Assembly (NCBI GenBank): GCA_965208685.1
Contig: CBDBPL010000007.1
Coordinates: 2,418,001-2,482,000 of the forward strand
Direction: 5' to 3'
Length of the DNA: 64,000 bases
Origin: JAJEFO01 sp965208685
GTDB lineage: Bacteria > Pseudomonadota > Alphaproteobacteria > Rhodobacterales > Rhodobacteraceae
The translations under genes were made by a program, and so were the position numbers. A model generated the notes under the pieces. It searched no databases, was not told the origin of the DNA, and was given only the letters and a program-made list of their open reading frames with translations. Below are positions 1 through 8,458 of the stretch, piece by piece. The stretch's first letter is position 1. Each line of letters starts with the position of its first letter.

Positions 1-116
1 CCGTCGACGAGATGAGTCCCCGGCGTGGTGATTCCGGGATCGGTCGCCTTGCCGGGCAGCATGGGCTCGATCCGCACCCACATGGCGTCGGTCAGCACCG
101 TCCTGTCCGCATTCAT
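1..116 (-). CDS. IS5-family transposase, N-terminal fragment (runs off the window)
   Basis: About 39 residues are visible on the minus strand from an ATG at 116 to the window edge. The protein begins MNADRTVLTDAMWVRIEP and continues LPGKATDPG. The pattern 'LTD..W..IEP.LPGK..DPG' matches the start of IS5-family (IS427-like) DDE transposases as I know them. No catalytic residues are visible because the rest lies outside the window. An in-frame ATG further upstream would add about 12 residues. The element sits just downstream of bamE, whose stop is at 216-218. I could not define the terminal inverted repeat or a target duplication, so the IS boundary (somewhere in 117-215) is open. Confidence 0.7.
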   Translation of the reverse strand, partial: MNADRTVLTDAMWVRIEPMLPGKATDPGITTPGTHLVD

Positions 117-215
117 CTTGCCACCTGCTCGTCCTGCCTGGGCCGCCATTTCGGAGTGCATTGCGGCGCAGATGGCATCGGTCCGCCCGAAACGCAACTC
201 GATTGTCAGCGCGTC

Positions 216-666
216 CTAGTTCTCGTCGAAAAGCGCGCCCGCATCGAAATTGCCGAAATTGGAGAAGAGCTGCCGCAGGAAGCTGATGCCCTGCGTGTTC
301 GAATCCGACGAGCGCGACGCGGCCATCCTCCAACCCGAAGCGCTCGACATTCTCGACAACGCCGTCGTCGGTGAAGGAGACCGCCAGAACTTCGCGGTTC
401 ACCTCGACCGGCGCGCGCCAGAGGCGACTCTCATAGTCGGACTTGACGTAGTACCAGCCGCTGTCGTCGACAAGGCCTTCCGCGCCCGGGCGCCCGAGGA
501 TGCGGGCGGCCGTCTCCTTCGTGTCGACGCCGACCTGGACATCCTCGACGAGTCCGGCTTCGGGAACGTAGCCATGACTGTCCTCCAGGCTGGAACAGGC
601 GGACACGAACACAAGGGCGACAACTGGCGCCCCTGCCCCCAGGACAGTCCCACGCGAAACCTTCAT
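216..666 (-). pseudogene. bamE: Outer membrane assembly lipoprotein BamE (SmpA/OmlA), apparent frameshift
   Basis: This is the small lipoprotein of the BAM complex that inserts beta-barrels into the outer membrane. From the ATG at 666 the protein has a short signal peptide ending in a lipobox (VSACSS, about residues 21-26), then the BamE core (GVDTKETAARILGRPG, SGWYYVKSDYESR) and the end strand VENVERFGLEDGR. At about 310-325 the family C-terminus jumps frame: the expected tail (ISFLRQLFSNFGNFDAGAL...) is read in the next frame and stops at TAG 216-218. The first frame stays open into the IS element. The distance from start to stop is 451 nt, so one extra base or two missing bases explain it. 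It is divergent from the DUF177 gene, as usual in alphaproteobacteria. A sequencing error is as likely as a true mutation. Confidence 0.75.
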
Positions 667-745
667 TGCGCCAACCTCTTGCTAAATCCGCGACCTCCGC
701 CTAGTCGGCATATCCATAGAAGGTCACAGGTTCAAGGAATTGCTC

Positions 746-1297
746 GTGGCAGCAGGTGCAGGCAATCGCGTCATCAAGTGCCAGTCCGTCAGAGAGAGAA
801 TCTCGTTCTTGCTTGAGCCGGATGCGGACGCACGCGCAGAACTCGCGCGGTCGCTCGGCGTCAGGGGCTTGCGAAAGGTGAGACTCGAAGGCCGACTCTC
901 ACCGGACGGCGATCTGGATCTGAGGCTGGACGCCAGGCTGGGCGCAACGGTCCTGCAGGATTGCGTCGCCACGGGCAACCCGGTGACCACCCGCATCGAG
1001 GAACGGGTGATCCGTCTCTACGTGCACGACCTGCCGGAGCCCGAGGGCGAGGAGGTCGAGATGGCAGCTGACGAAAACGTCGACCCCTTGCCGACCATCC
1101 TTGATCTCGAGGAAGTCCTGGCCGAGGCGCTCGCGCTCGCCCTCCCGTCATGGCCGAGGACCAAGGGTGCTGAACCGGTCAGGATCTCGGTGTCCGAGCC
1201 AGGAATATCCCCGATGACAGAAGAAGATGCCCGCCCGTTCGCAGCCTTGAAATCGCTGCAGGAAAAGACGTCCGACACCGGCAGGAACCAAGGGTGA
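746..1297 (+). CDS. YceD-like DUF177 protein
   Basis: This is a 183-residue member of the DUF177/YceD family. The family is nearly always encoded just before rpmF and is linked to 23S rRNA/50S biogenesis in other organisms. The family core is visible: DADARAELARSLGVRGLRKVRLEG, the strand RLGATVLQDCVATGNPVTTRIEE, the acidic EVEMAADENVDP, and the terminal PMTEEDARPFAAL. I chose GTG at 746 because AAGGA at 734-738 sits 7 bases upstream; a TTG at 740 would overlap that site. The gene is followed after 147 bases by rpmF. The family assignment is firm; the molecular role is not settled. Confidence 0.85.
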   Translation: MAAGAGNRVIKCQSVRERISFLLEPDADARAELARSLGVRGLRKVRLEGRLSPDGDLDLRLDARLGATVLQDCVATGNPVTTRIEERVIRLYVHDLPEPEGEEVEMAADENVDPLPTILDLEEVLAEALALALPSWPRTKGAEPVRISVSEPGISPMTEEDARPFAALKSLQEKTSDTGRNQG

Positions 1298-1444
1298 ATT
1301 CGGCCTTGCCCTTGGACGAAATCGCGCTATGTTCCCGCCTCCGCACGAACGACAACAGATTGGACAAGGAGTGTGCCAGCGAATAGGACCGCGCAGACCC
1401 TGAATGGGGTCAGGCAACTCCAAGCTGAACCGAGGATCTAGGAC

Positions 1445-1651
1445 ATGGCCGTCCCGCAGAACAAAATCACTCCGTCGCGCCGCAACAAGCGCCGCGCCCA
1501 TGACGCTCTGACCGCCTCGAATCCCGTCGAGTGCCCGAACTGCGGCGAATTGAAACGGCCGCACCATGTTTGCGCCGCTTGCGGTCACTACAATGACCGC
1601 GAAATCGTTGCCCAGATCGAGGAATTCGACCTGGACGAAGACGCGGCCTGA
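1445..1651 (+). CDS. rpmF: 50S ribosomal protein L32
   Basis: This is a 68-residue ribosomal protein L32, starting MAVPQNKITPSRRNKRRAHDAL. It carries the four-cysteine zinc ribbon as CPNCGE (about residues 31-36) and CAACGHY (about 44-50), so it is the zinc-binding (C+) form. It lies between DUF177 and plsX, the widely conserved order that links ribosome and fatty-acid synthesis genes. The 147-base gap upstream (1298-1444) probably holds a promoter or leader, but I see no convincing boxes. Confidence 0.97.
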   Translation: MAVPQNKITPSRRNKRRAHDALTASNPVECPNCGELKRPHHVCAACGHYNDREIVAQIEEFDLDEDAA

Positions 1652-1674
1652 ACCCGTCCTCAACCACGCTTGGG

Positions 1675-2805
1675 ATGACATATATCCCCGATCAATCGAA
1701 CGAGGCGAACAGGCGCACGAAGATTTCCGTTGACGCCATGGGCGGAGACCGGGGACCGGCAGCCGTCGTTGCCGGCATTGCCAGGGCCGCTCGGAAGGAC
1801 CGCAACTTCGAATTCCTGCTCTTTGGTCCAGAACCCGAACTGCGCAGGCTTGTGCGCAGACGGAACAGGCTGGGCAAGAAGCGACAGTTGATCGATTGCT
1901 GCGAGATTCGTCACGTGGAAGACGTCGTCAGCATGGAAGACAAGCCGAGCCACGTATTGCGCAACGGCAAGGGAACGTCCATGTGGGCGGCGGTCAAGGC
2001 AGTCAGGGACGGCGAGGCCGATGCCGTCGTATCCTGCGGAAACACCGGCGCCCTGATGGCAGTCTCCATGATCTTGCTGAAGAAGCTTCCCGGCGTCGAC
2101 CGGCCGGCGATCGCCTGCCTGTGGCCGTCGCGGAGTCCCGGCGGATTCAACGTCTTGCTTGACGTTGGTGCCGACATCCGGGCTGACGCCAGGGATCTCC
2201 TTCAATACGCGCTCATGGGCGCCTCCTACGCGCGAAACGGTCTGGAACTGTCCCGGCCGCGCATCGGCCTCATGAATGTCGGCACCGAAGAGTACAAGGG
2301 TCACACCGAGATTCGCGAAGCGCACGACCTGATCGCATCGGCAGCCGACGACGCAAATTTCGAGTTCGTCGGCTTTGTCGAGGGCGGTGACATTCCGTCC
2401 GGACGCGTGGACGTGATCGTGACGGACGGGTTTACCGGCAATATCGCACTGAAGACCGGCGAAGGCACGGCGTTGCTCATCCGCGAATTCCTGCGCGAAG
2501 CCTTCCGCGCCACGCCGCTCTCACGAATTGCGGCGCTGCTGGCCGTGACATCGCTTCGTCGCCTTTCGAGGCGAATTGATCCCAGAAGGGTCAATGGCGG
2601 CGTGTTCCTCGGCCTGAACGGCACCGTCGTCAAGAGTCACGGGTCTGCGGACGCGATCGGCGTCGCGTCCGCAATGGGGCTTGCATGTAGACTGGCCGAT
2701 AGCCGATTCAACGAGCGCCTGGCTGCACGGGTTGCATCCTTCAACCCCGACAGGCAGGATGACGATGGGGAAACCGCCGAAGCGGCTGACAAAGAACGGG
2801 GATGA
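1675..2805 (+). CDS. plsX: Phosphate acyltransferase PlsX
   Basis: PlsX makes acyl-phosphate from acyl-ACP, the first committed step in feeding fatty acids to PlsY for phospholipid synthesis; it acts at the inner face of the cytoplasmic membrane. The 376-residue protein has the family hallmarks ISVDAMGGDRGP (about 17-28), VVSCGNTGALMA (about 118-129) and VIVTDGFTGNIALKTGEG (about 249-266). The start at 1675 lies 23 bases after rpmF. The stop overlaps the fabH start by 4 bases (ATGA), so the two are translationally coupled. The C-terminus (about 355-376) is a variable acidic tail. Confidence 0.97.
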   Translation: MTYIPDQSNEANRRTKISVDAMGGDRGPAAVVAGIARAARKDRNFEFLLFGPEPELRRLVRRRNRLGKKRQLIDCCEIRHVEDVVSMEDKPSHVLRNGKGTSMWAAVKAVRDGEADAVVSCGNTGALMAVSMILLKKLPGVDRPAIACLWPSRSPGGFNVLLDVGADIRADARDLLQYALMGASYARNGLELSRPRIGLMNVGTEEYKGHTEIREAHDLIASAADDANFEFVGFVEGGDIPSGRVDVIVTDGFTGNIALKTGEGTALLIREFLREAFRATPLSRIAALLAVTSLRRLSRRIDPRRVNGGVFLGLNGTVVKSHGSADAIGVASAMGLACRLADSRFNERLAARVASFNPDRQDDDGETAEAADKERG

Positions 2806-3776
2806 TGAGGACACGCGCGGTGGTGCAAGGAGTCGGGCACTATCTGCCCGAACGGGTGATTCCAAACTCCTGGTTCGAGAACAAGCTCGACACTTCGGAT
2901 GAATGGATAAGGGCACGGACGGGAATCGAGTCCCGCCACTTTGCGGCCGAAGGCGAAACTGTCTCCGAACTGGCTACCAAGGCCGCATCGTCGGCTCTCG
3001 CCGCGGCCGGTCGCGCCGCGGATGACGTCGACGTAGTGATCGTCGCCACATCGACACCGGACCTGACATTCCCGTCGGCGGCAACGATCGTGCAGGCAAA
3101 GCTCGGCATGAAGCGGGGATACGCCTTCGACGTGCAGGCGGTCTGTGCCGGATTCGTCTTCGGGCTGTCCCAGGCGAACGCGCTGATCGTCTCTGGCCAG
3201 GCTCGCAGCGTTCTCTTGATCGGCGCGGAAACCTTCAGCAGCATTCTTGACTGGAGCGACCGTACGACCTGCGTCCTGTTCGGCGATGGCGCGGGCGCGG
3301 TCCTGCTCGAGGTCGCCGAGTGCGAGGGGTCCAGCGAGGACCGCGGAATCCTTGCGACGGATCTCCATTCCGACGGGCGGCATCGCGACATTCTCTACGT
3401 GGACGGCGGCGTGTCGACGCAGGAGATCGGGCATCTGCGCATGCAGGGACGTGAAGTGTTCCGGCATGCCGTGGAAAAGCTGGCGGGCACTGCGCAGGCC
3501 TCGCTGGACAGTCTCAAGTTCACGGGTGCAGACGTGGACTGGCTTGTGCCGCACCAGGCAAACCTGAGAATCATCAAGTCGACCGCTCAGAAGCTCGGTC
3601 TGGAAATGGAGAGAGTCGTGCTGACGGTGCAGGAACACGGAAACACTTCGGCAGCGTCAATTCCCCTCGCGCTGTCGGTCGGGGTTGAGCGTGGCCAGAT
3701 TCAACCCGGCGACCTGTTGCTGACCGAGGCGATCGGCGGTGGCCTCGCGTGGGGTTCCGTCATTCTCCGCTGGTAG
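2802..3776 (+). CDS. fabH: 3-oxoacyl-[acyl-carrier-protein] synthase III
   Basis: FabH condenses acetyl-CoA with malonyl-ACP to start fatty-acid elongation in the cytoplasm. The 324-residue protein has the full KAS III catalytic triad: Cys115 in AVCAGF, His251 in PHQAN and Asn281 in HGNTSAAS. The N-terminal DEWIRARTGIESRH and the C-terminal GGGLAWGS are also typical. It overlaps plsX by 4 bases, and ihfA follows after about 96 bases. Nothing is unusual in length or motifs. Confidence 0.98.
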   Translation: MMRTRAVVQGVGHYLPERVIPNSWFENKLDTSDEWIRARTGIESRHFAAEGETVSELATKAASSALAAAGRAADDVDVVIVATSTPDLTFPSAATIVQAKLGMKRGYAFDVQAVCAGFVFGLSQANALIVSGQARSVLLIGAETFSSILDWSDRTTCVLFGDGAGAVLLEVAECEGSSEDRGILATDLHSDGRHRDILYVDGGVSTQEIGHLRMQGREVFRHAVEKLAGTAQASLDSLKFTGADVDWLVPHQANLRIIKSTAQKLGLEMERVVLTVQEHGNTSAASIPLALSVGVERGQIQPGDLLLTEAIGGGLAWGSVILRW

Positions 3777-3809
3777 TCCTGACAAGCCCGCTTTTCCGCC
3801 GCCCCGTTA

Positions 3810-3838
3810 TTGACTCGGCAACTCTCCCCGCCCATTCT
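3810..3838 (+). promoter_or_regulatory. Candidate sigma-70-type promoter for ihfA
   Basis: TTGACT at 3810-3815 and CATTCT at 3833-3838 are separated by 17 bases, in the gap between fabH and ihfA. The -35 box is good and the -10 box is weak. This is a motif match only. Confidence 0.35.
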
Positions 3839-3872
3839 GCCGTCACAAAACAAATTTGCAACGGGGGGATTT

Positions 3873-4175
3873 ATGAGCGAACAGACATTGACACGATTGG
3901 ATCTAAGGGATGCCGTCTACCAGGAAGTCGGCCTCAGTCGCAATGAGTCCGCTCAATTGGTTGAAAGCGTCATTGAGCACATTTCGAACACGCTCGCCAG
4001 GGGTGAGCAGGTGAAAGTCTCCTCTTTCGGAACATTCTCCGTCCGGGAAAAGGGTCCCCGCATTGGCCGCAACCCCAAGACCGGCGAAGAGGTGCCGATC
4101 CATCCGCGCAAAGTCCTTACATTTCGTCCCTCTCATCTGATGAAAGAACGAGTGGCCGCCGGCAACAAGGCTTGA
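3873..4175 (+). CDS. ihfA: Integration host factor subunit alpha
   Basis: This is one half of the IHF heterodimer, a DNA-bending nucleoid protein used in recombination, replication and sigma-54 transcription. The 100-residue protein starts MSEQTLTRLDLRDAVYQEVG at the ATG at 3873, preceded by a G-rich Shine-Dalgarno (ACGGGGGGA). The DNA-binding arm is present (FGTFSVREKGPRIGRNPKTG, then EVPIHPRKVLTFRPS), including the conserved GRNPKTGE and the intercalating proline region. An upstream in-frame ATG at 3810 would add 21 residues with no family match and lies in the likely promoter. The MerR gene follows 6 bases later, so the two are probably cotranscribed. Confidence 0.96.
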   Translation: MSEQTLTRLDLRDAVYQEVGLSRNESAQLVESVIEHISNTLARGEQVKVSSFGTFSVREKGPRIGRNPKTGEEVPIHPRKVLTFRPSHLMKERVAAGNKA

Positions 4176-4181
4176 TCCACG

Positions 4182-4931
4182 GTGCAGAAGTCCCGCGAGG
4201 CGTTCCGAACCATTTCCGAAGTGGCTGACTGGCTGGAAGTGCCCGCGCATGTCCTTCGCTTCTGGGAAACACGGTTCGCGCAGATCAAGCCGACGAAACG
4301 TGCCGGGGGACGCCGATACTACCGCCCCGCCGACATGCAGGTCATTGGAGGAATAAAGACGCTGCTGCGTGACAAGGGCATGACGATTCGCGGGGTGCAG
4401 AAGCTGCTCCGGGAACAAGGCGTGAGCCACGTATCCTCCTTCTCGATTCCGCTTGCTTCAGAACCGCCGGAGCAGGAAACCCAAGACCAGGTTGAGTCCA
4501 TTGCAGAAGACGCCCGACACGTCCCTGCCCACGCCGCACCGGCAAAGTTCAACGAGGAAGTCGAACCCATCAGGACCGGTGCGGGCGAAAGAGGCAGCCT
4601 GCCCCAGGAGGAAGCAGGTTCGGCGGAATTCCGATCTGGCGATGCCGACACGAAGACGGGCGGGAGTGACTCCGGTGAGCAGGCATTCGAAGCCGCCGAA
4701 GAGGCAGGTCCTGGCGTGCAGCCTGTACTGGAAGCCGCCCGCGAGGCCGAAACTTCCGGCACCCTTGACACTGATCCTGAAGACGATGCGGAGGAGTTTG
4801 CTCGGGGGCCAGGCATCGCCGCACGCGTGATCCTGGCCGACCGCGCCCGGCTGAGAGCCCATCGCAACGACCTGTTGAAGGCTGTCGAGAGATTGAGAAT
4901 CCTGTCGTCTGTCAGGTCCAGGGATTCGTGA
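4182..4931 (+). CDS. MerR-family transcriptional regulator
   Basis: The 249-residue protein starts at GTG 4182. Residues about 8-80 are a MerR winged helix-turn-helix: FRTISEVADWLEVPAHVLRFWETRF, then GRRYYRPADMQVIGGIKTLLRDKGMTIRGVQKLL. The middle (about 85-205) is acidic, rich in Glu, Ala and Pro and probably disordered. The C-terminal 35 residues (ARVILADRARLRAHRNDLLKAVERLRIL) form a conserved helix seen in the alphaproteobacterial ihfA-linked MerR group. No metal-binding cysteine pattern is present, so it is not a classical metal sensor. Its position right after ihfA and before tRNA-Pro is conserved in Rhodobacterales as I know them. The target is unknown. Confidence 0.88.
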   Translation: MQKSREAFRTISEVADWLEVPAHVLRFWETRFAQIKPTKRAGGRRYYRPADMQVIGGIKTLLRDKGMTIRGVQKLLREQGVSHVSSFSIPLASEPPEQETQDQVESIAEDARHVPAHAAPAKFNEEVEPIRTGAGERGSLPQEEAGSAEFRSGDADTKTGGSDSGEQAFEAAEEAGPGVQPVLEAAREAETSGTLDTDPEDDAEEFARGPGIAARVILADRARLRAHRNDLLKAVERLRILSSVRSRDS

Positions 4932-4988
4932 AATGCCTCCGGATCAACTCTTGCCACCGGCCACCATTTGCGACAGAAGGCCGGACGT

Positions 4989-5066
4989 CGGGCTATGGCG
5001 CAGCTTGGTTAGCGCGTCCGTCTGGGGGACGGAAGGTCGCAGGTTCAAATCCTGCTAGCCCGACCA
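4989..5066 (+). tRNA. tRNA-Pro (anticodon GGG)
   Basis: The cloverleaf is complete. The acceptor stem CGGGCTA/TAGCCCG has 7 pairs, and the D stem is GCGC/GCGC. The anticodon stem TCCGT/ACGGA encloses a 7-base loop CTGGGGG with anticodon GGG. The T arm is GCAGG-TTCAAAT-CCTGC, the discriminator is A, and CCA is encoded (5064-5066). Confidence 0.96.
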
Positions 5067-5067
5067 T

Positions 5068-5089
5068 CACCTGTCCGGCCCGGCAGGTG
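5068..5089 (+). terminator. Hairpin directly after tRNA-Pro
   Basis: CACCTG (5068-5073) and CAGGTG (5084-5089) form a 6-pair stem with a 10-base loop immediately 3' of the tRNA CCA. There is no U-run, so this may be a processing or weak termination structure rather than a classical intrinsic terminator. Confidence 0.35.
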
Positions 5090-5178
5090 AACAAGGACTT
5101 GTCTTGCACGACGAATTGCAGCGGCACGAAGCGGCCGCGCCGTGGTGCCGGACGTCTGGCAGCCATTCGGCCCGGCCG

Positions 5179-6309
5179 ATGTCAACGAGGCGGTCTCCTC
5201 AAGAGATCACCACTCCTCCTGAAGTGCAGCCGGTGACCGGCGTCCTGCCTGACACCGCAATCCTGGGCATGATCGGGAACGGCTCGATTGACGCCGACAT
5301 GGCGTTCGCGGATGCGCAAGTCCAGCCCGCATCGCTGGACCTGCGGCTCGGCAACGTGGCCTGTCGTGTCCGCGCATCCTTCCTCGCATCCGGCGGCTCC
5401 TGCGTCGCGGATCGGTTGAACAAGTTTGAAATGCATCGTTTCGATCTCGGGGACGGTGCCGTTCTCGAAAAGGGTTGCGTCTATGTCGTGCCGCTGATGG
5501 AACGGCTGGCCCTGCCCGGGACCGTTTCAGCGGTCGCAAATGCAAAGAGCTCAACGGGCAGGCTTGATCTGCTGACCCGGACCATCACGGACGGCGCGAC
5601 GGAATTCGACCGTGTCCCGGCCGGCTATCATGGCCCGCTCTATGCAGAGATCTGCCCTCGGTCGTTCTCGGTCCTGGTCCGGCCGGGCATGCGGCTCAAC
5701 CAGATCCGGTTCCGCGAAGGGCACGTCGCCCTTGATGATGCCGCGCTTGTCGCGCTCCAAGACGAGGTCGGTCTGGTTTCAGGCGAGGCAATGATTTCCG
5801 AAGGGCTCGGATTCTCGGTCGACCTGGACCCGGCCGACGGCACGCTCGTCGGCTACCGCGCCAAGCCGCATGGCGGCGTGATCGACCTCGACAACGTCGC
5901 TGGATACGAACCCGACGAGTTCTGGGAAGAAATCCACACCAGCGACGGAAGGATCATCCTGGATCCCGGAGCCTTCTACATCCTGGTAAGCCGGGAGGCC
6001 GTGACCATTCCACCGACTCACGCTGCAGAAATGGCGCCATACCTTGCCATGGCCGGAGAGTTTCGAGTCCATTACGCAGGATTCTTCGACCCGGGATTCG
6101 GCTGGGCCGAGGCGGGCGGCGCCGGCTCCCGCGGCGTATTGGAAGTGCGCTGCCACGAAGCACCGTTCGTGCTTGAACATGGCCAGATTGTCGGGCGCCT
6201 GGTCTACGAACGAATGTCGGAAAGGCCGGCAGCGCTGTACGGGAACGCGATCTCGTCCAGCTACCAAGGCCAAGGGCTCAAGCTCTCGAAACAGTTCCGC
6301 ATGGGTTGA
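5179..6309 (+). CDS. dcd: dCTP deaminase (long alphaproteobacterial form)
   Basis: The enzyme deaminates dCTP to dUTP in pyrimidine deoxynucleotide synthesis. The 376-residue protein is about twice the length of the E. coli type and matches the long two-barrel form found in alphaproteobacteria. Visible markers are GVLPDTAILGMI near the N-terminus, VQPASLDLRLG (about 48-58), ANAKSSTGRLDLLTR (about 120-134) carrying the substrate loop, and RLVYERM near the C-terminus. I chose ATG 5179; an upstream in-frame ATG at 5104 adds 25 residues with no family match. It stands alone after the tRNA, with no operon partner. Confidence 0.9.
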   Translation: MSTRRSPQEITTPPEVQPVTGVLPDTAILGMIGNGSIDADMAFADAQVQPASLDLRLGNVACRVRASFLASGGSCVADRLNKFEMHRFDLGDGAVLEKGCVYVVPLMERLALPGTVSAVANAKSSTGRLDLLTRTITDGATEFDRVPAGYHGPLYAEICPRSFSVLVRPGMRLNQIRFREGHVALDDAALVALQDEVGLVSGEAMISEGLGFSVDLDPADGTLVGYRAKPHGGVIDLDNVAGYEPDEFWEEIHTSDGRIILDPGAFYILVSREAVTIPPTHAAEMAPYLAMAGEFRVHYAGFFDPGFGWAEAGGAGSRGVLEVRCHEAPFVLEHGQIVGRLVYERMSERPAALYGNAISSSYQGQGLKLSKQFRMG

Positions 6310-6569
6310 ACGATGCACACGGTCACGCAACCTGTCCGGGTCGACCTCGCGCAGTCGCCTGGCATTGGGTGCCCTGCCGACGAAGCGCTCCTGTGCGCCG
6401 GAATGTTCCTTTCGATAGCTCATGCTCGGCGGAGCCAGCGTACCAAGCTCAGCGGAGGCGAAACGGGCCGCCTGCCTTCGCGGCGGAATCGGCCTTGCTG
6501 CAGACCGCACTTGGCCAGCGTGCCCGTTTCGCAGTAGCATCGCTTGGGCAAGAGCGGGGCTGGAGTCGA

Positions 6570-7349
6570 ATGAGCCAGGTATTTCTTGGGCGGTTGCAGG
6601 CCGCCATCGTGTGCGCGCTCGCCATGCTGGCTTTCGGCGCCGCAGAGATGCGCGCGGCAGGCAGTGGCGGCAGCGAGGACTATGCGGGCGCGTTCCTCGG
6701 CGTCGGAAAGGTGGCGAACGAGATCGTCGACATCGACGGGTTCGCGGATTGGGGCAATCCGGGATCAACGAACAAGCTCAACGGTCCCGCCGCATTTGCC
6801 GGAGTGCTGGCGGGTCGCCGCCTTGACATGGGCTCGTCCGGACTGCGGTTCGAGATCGACGCCCTGGCCGGCAGCCTGTCCGCGGACACCGACGAGCTGG
6901 ACCCGACATGCAACGACGAAACCGCGTCGACACGCATCCGCTGGATGGCCACCGCCCGCATGGGCTTCGACATGGATGTCGGCAGCACCCGGATCTTTCT
7001 CGTCGGCGGACCGGCGCTGGCCCGGATCGACAATTCCGTTACGGACATTGACTATGGGGGACCCGGATGTCTTGAAGGAAACCTGCTCTTTGACGAAGAC
7101 GACTCGTTCCAAAGCAAGGGAACGCGGGTCGGCTGGACGGTCGGAGCCGGTCTTGAGGCGCCGCTCTCCTCCCGCTGGTCGTTGCGGTTCGACGGGACGC
7201 ACTTTGACTTCGGGCGGGAGAACTATCTTGTGAACGAATCCGGCAACAATCGCTGTGGTCGGGGTGGCGAGTTCAGGCCCTGCACCTATTCGCTCGACAA
7301 CCGGGGCGGCATGGTGCGCCTGATGATCTTCTACCGGTTCAAGAAGTGA
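6570..7349 (+). CDS. Outer-membrane beta-barrel protein, secreted
   Basis: The 259-residue protein has a clear signal peptide: hydrophobic AAIVCALAMLAFGAAEMRAAG, with likely cleavage near residue 30. The mature part alternates polar and hydrophobic residues in short strands (FAGVLAGRRLDMGSSGLRFEIDAL, WMATARMGFDMDVGSTRIFLVGG, GWTVGAGLEAPLSSRWSLRFDGTHFDFG). It ends in GMVRLMIFYRFKK, like OmpA-type or OmpW-like small porin barrels with an aromatic near the C-terminus. The start at 6570 puts the signal peptide at residue 1; the reading frame is open further upstream without signal. The exact family and ligand are not recognised. It is convergent with the scpB end. Confidence 0.7.
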   Translation: MSQVFLGRLQAAIVCALAMLAFGAAEMRAAGSGGSEDYAGAFLGVGKVANEIVDIDGFADWGNPGSTNKLNGPAAFAGVLAGRRLDMGSSGLRFEIDALAGSLSADTDELDPTCNDETASTRIRWMATARMGFDMDVGSTRIFLVGGPALARIDNSVTDIDYGGPGCLEGNLLFDEDDSFQSKGTRVGWTVGAGLEAPLSSRWSLRFDGTHFDFGRENYLVNESGNNRCGRGGEFRPCTYSLDNRGGMVRLMIFYRFKK

Positions 7350-7794
7350 CCCGCCCCGCCGTAAGTGGCGGAACCACTCGGGATCGTCTTGGACTCCGGC
7401 CTCCTTGGAGACGAACTCGTCAATTTTCCGCCAGTGCAGACCCTGACCGCGTCTTTCCGGGCACCGTTTCAGCCGCACGTCGCGCGCACCTCGCAGCGGG
7501 CACTGCAGCCCTTTCAGTGGGCAGGTCAGTTCCCGCCCGCCGCTAACGGCTTCCTGCGGCTCGGCAGGCCGGAGGGGGCTCATTGCCCGAGCCCGGCGCA
7601 CTGTCCGCATGCGCCGCACCATTCAGGAAAAACTTCCCAGGAGGAGCGAGTGTGCTAAGATCGGTCCCGGTGCGCAGTGGGCGATTCCCTTCAACCCTGA
7701 ACGTACAGTCGAACATGTGGGACGCCCGAGCGCACCACCTGCCCCGGCGGTCCAGGCATGCCCGCCAGCGCGGCTCCTCTGATCACGACCTGCC
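7350..7794. other. Convergent intergenic region, no gene seen
   Basis: This 445-base gap lies between the barrel gene and the scpB stop. CCGCC (7356-7360) and GGCGG (7367-7371) form a small hairpin right after the barrel stop, without a U-run. I found no coding frame with family resemblance. tatA, which I would expect downstream of scpB in this order, is not here. Confidence 0.5.
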
Positions 7795-8458
7795 TCATTC
7801 GTCGGTTGCGTCCGCCTCTTCGTCCTCGGCGAACATTTCTGCCTGGTCATCGGACGCCACGCCGCCCTCGTCCGGCTCAGCGCCGGGAGGGGGGCGGCTA
7901 TCCAGCAGACCTGACGCCCGAAGCTCCTTCAGGCCGGGAAGGTCCTTGGTGCTTTCAAGGCCAAAGTGGTCCAGAAAGGTCTGGGTCACGACATAGGTCA
8001 CGGGTCGCCCGGGAGTCATCCTCCGGCGTCCCAGCCTTATCCACTCGAGCTCGAAGAGTTGGTCAAGCGTACCCCGGCTGACGCTCACGCCGCGAATTTC
8101 CTCGATCTCCGACCGGGTCGCGGGTTGGTGATAGGCAATGATCGTCAACGTCTCGATCGCGGCGCGACTCAGCCTGCGCGTCTCAACGGTCTCCTTCGTC
8201 ATCAGGAATCCGAGATCGGGCGACGTCCGGATGGCCCAGCCATCACCCGACTTGCGCACGTTCACGCCTCGCCCCTCGTAACGTGCCTTCAGCCTTGGCT
8301 GCATCGCTTCCGTGGGGCATGCGGGCACTGAGGTCAACAACGGAGATCGGCTCCGCCGACGCGAACAGTATGGCCTCGACCATCCGCTCCTGCTCGTCCA
8401 GCGGCGGAGCTTCAAACAGGCTGTCAAGCGCCCCAAAGTCCTCGGCCGCGTCAACCAC
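7795..8458 (-). pseudogene. scpB: Segregation and condensation protein ScpB, apparent frameshift
   Basis: ScpB pairs with ScpA and SMC to condense and segregate the chromosome. The N-terminal third is read from GTG 8458 (VDAAEDFGALDSLFEAPPLDEQERMVEAILFASAEPISVVDLSARMPHG). The rest is in another frame from about 8304 (YEGRGVNVRKSGDGWAIRTSPDLGFLMTKETVETRRLSRAAIETL... then WIRLGRRRMTPGRPVTYVVTQTFLDHFGLES). Joined, they give a normal ScpB of about 220 residues with two winged-helix domains. The switch lies at about 8303-8312. Start to stop is 664 nt, the same net shift as in bamE. The start overlaps scpA by 8 bases. A base-calling error is the simplest reading, because scpB is normally important for growth. 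Confidence 0.85.

Noticed and set aside
7350..7794. tatA expected after scpB
   Set aside because: No short protein with a TatA helix and amphipathic segment was found in either strand of this gap.
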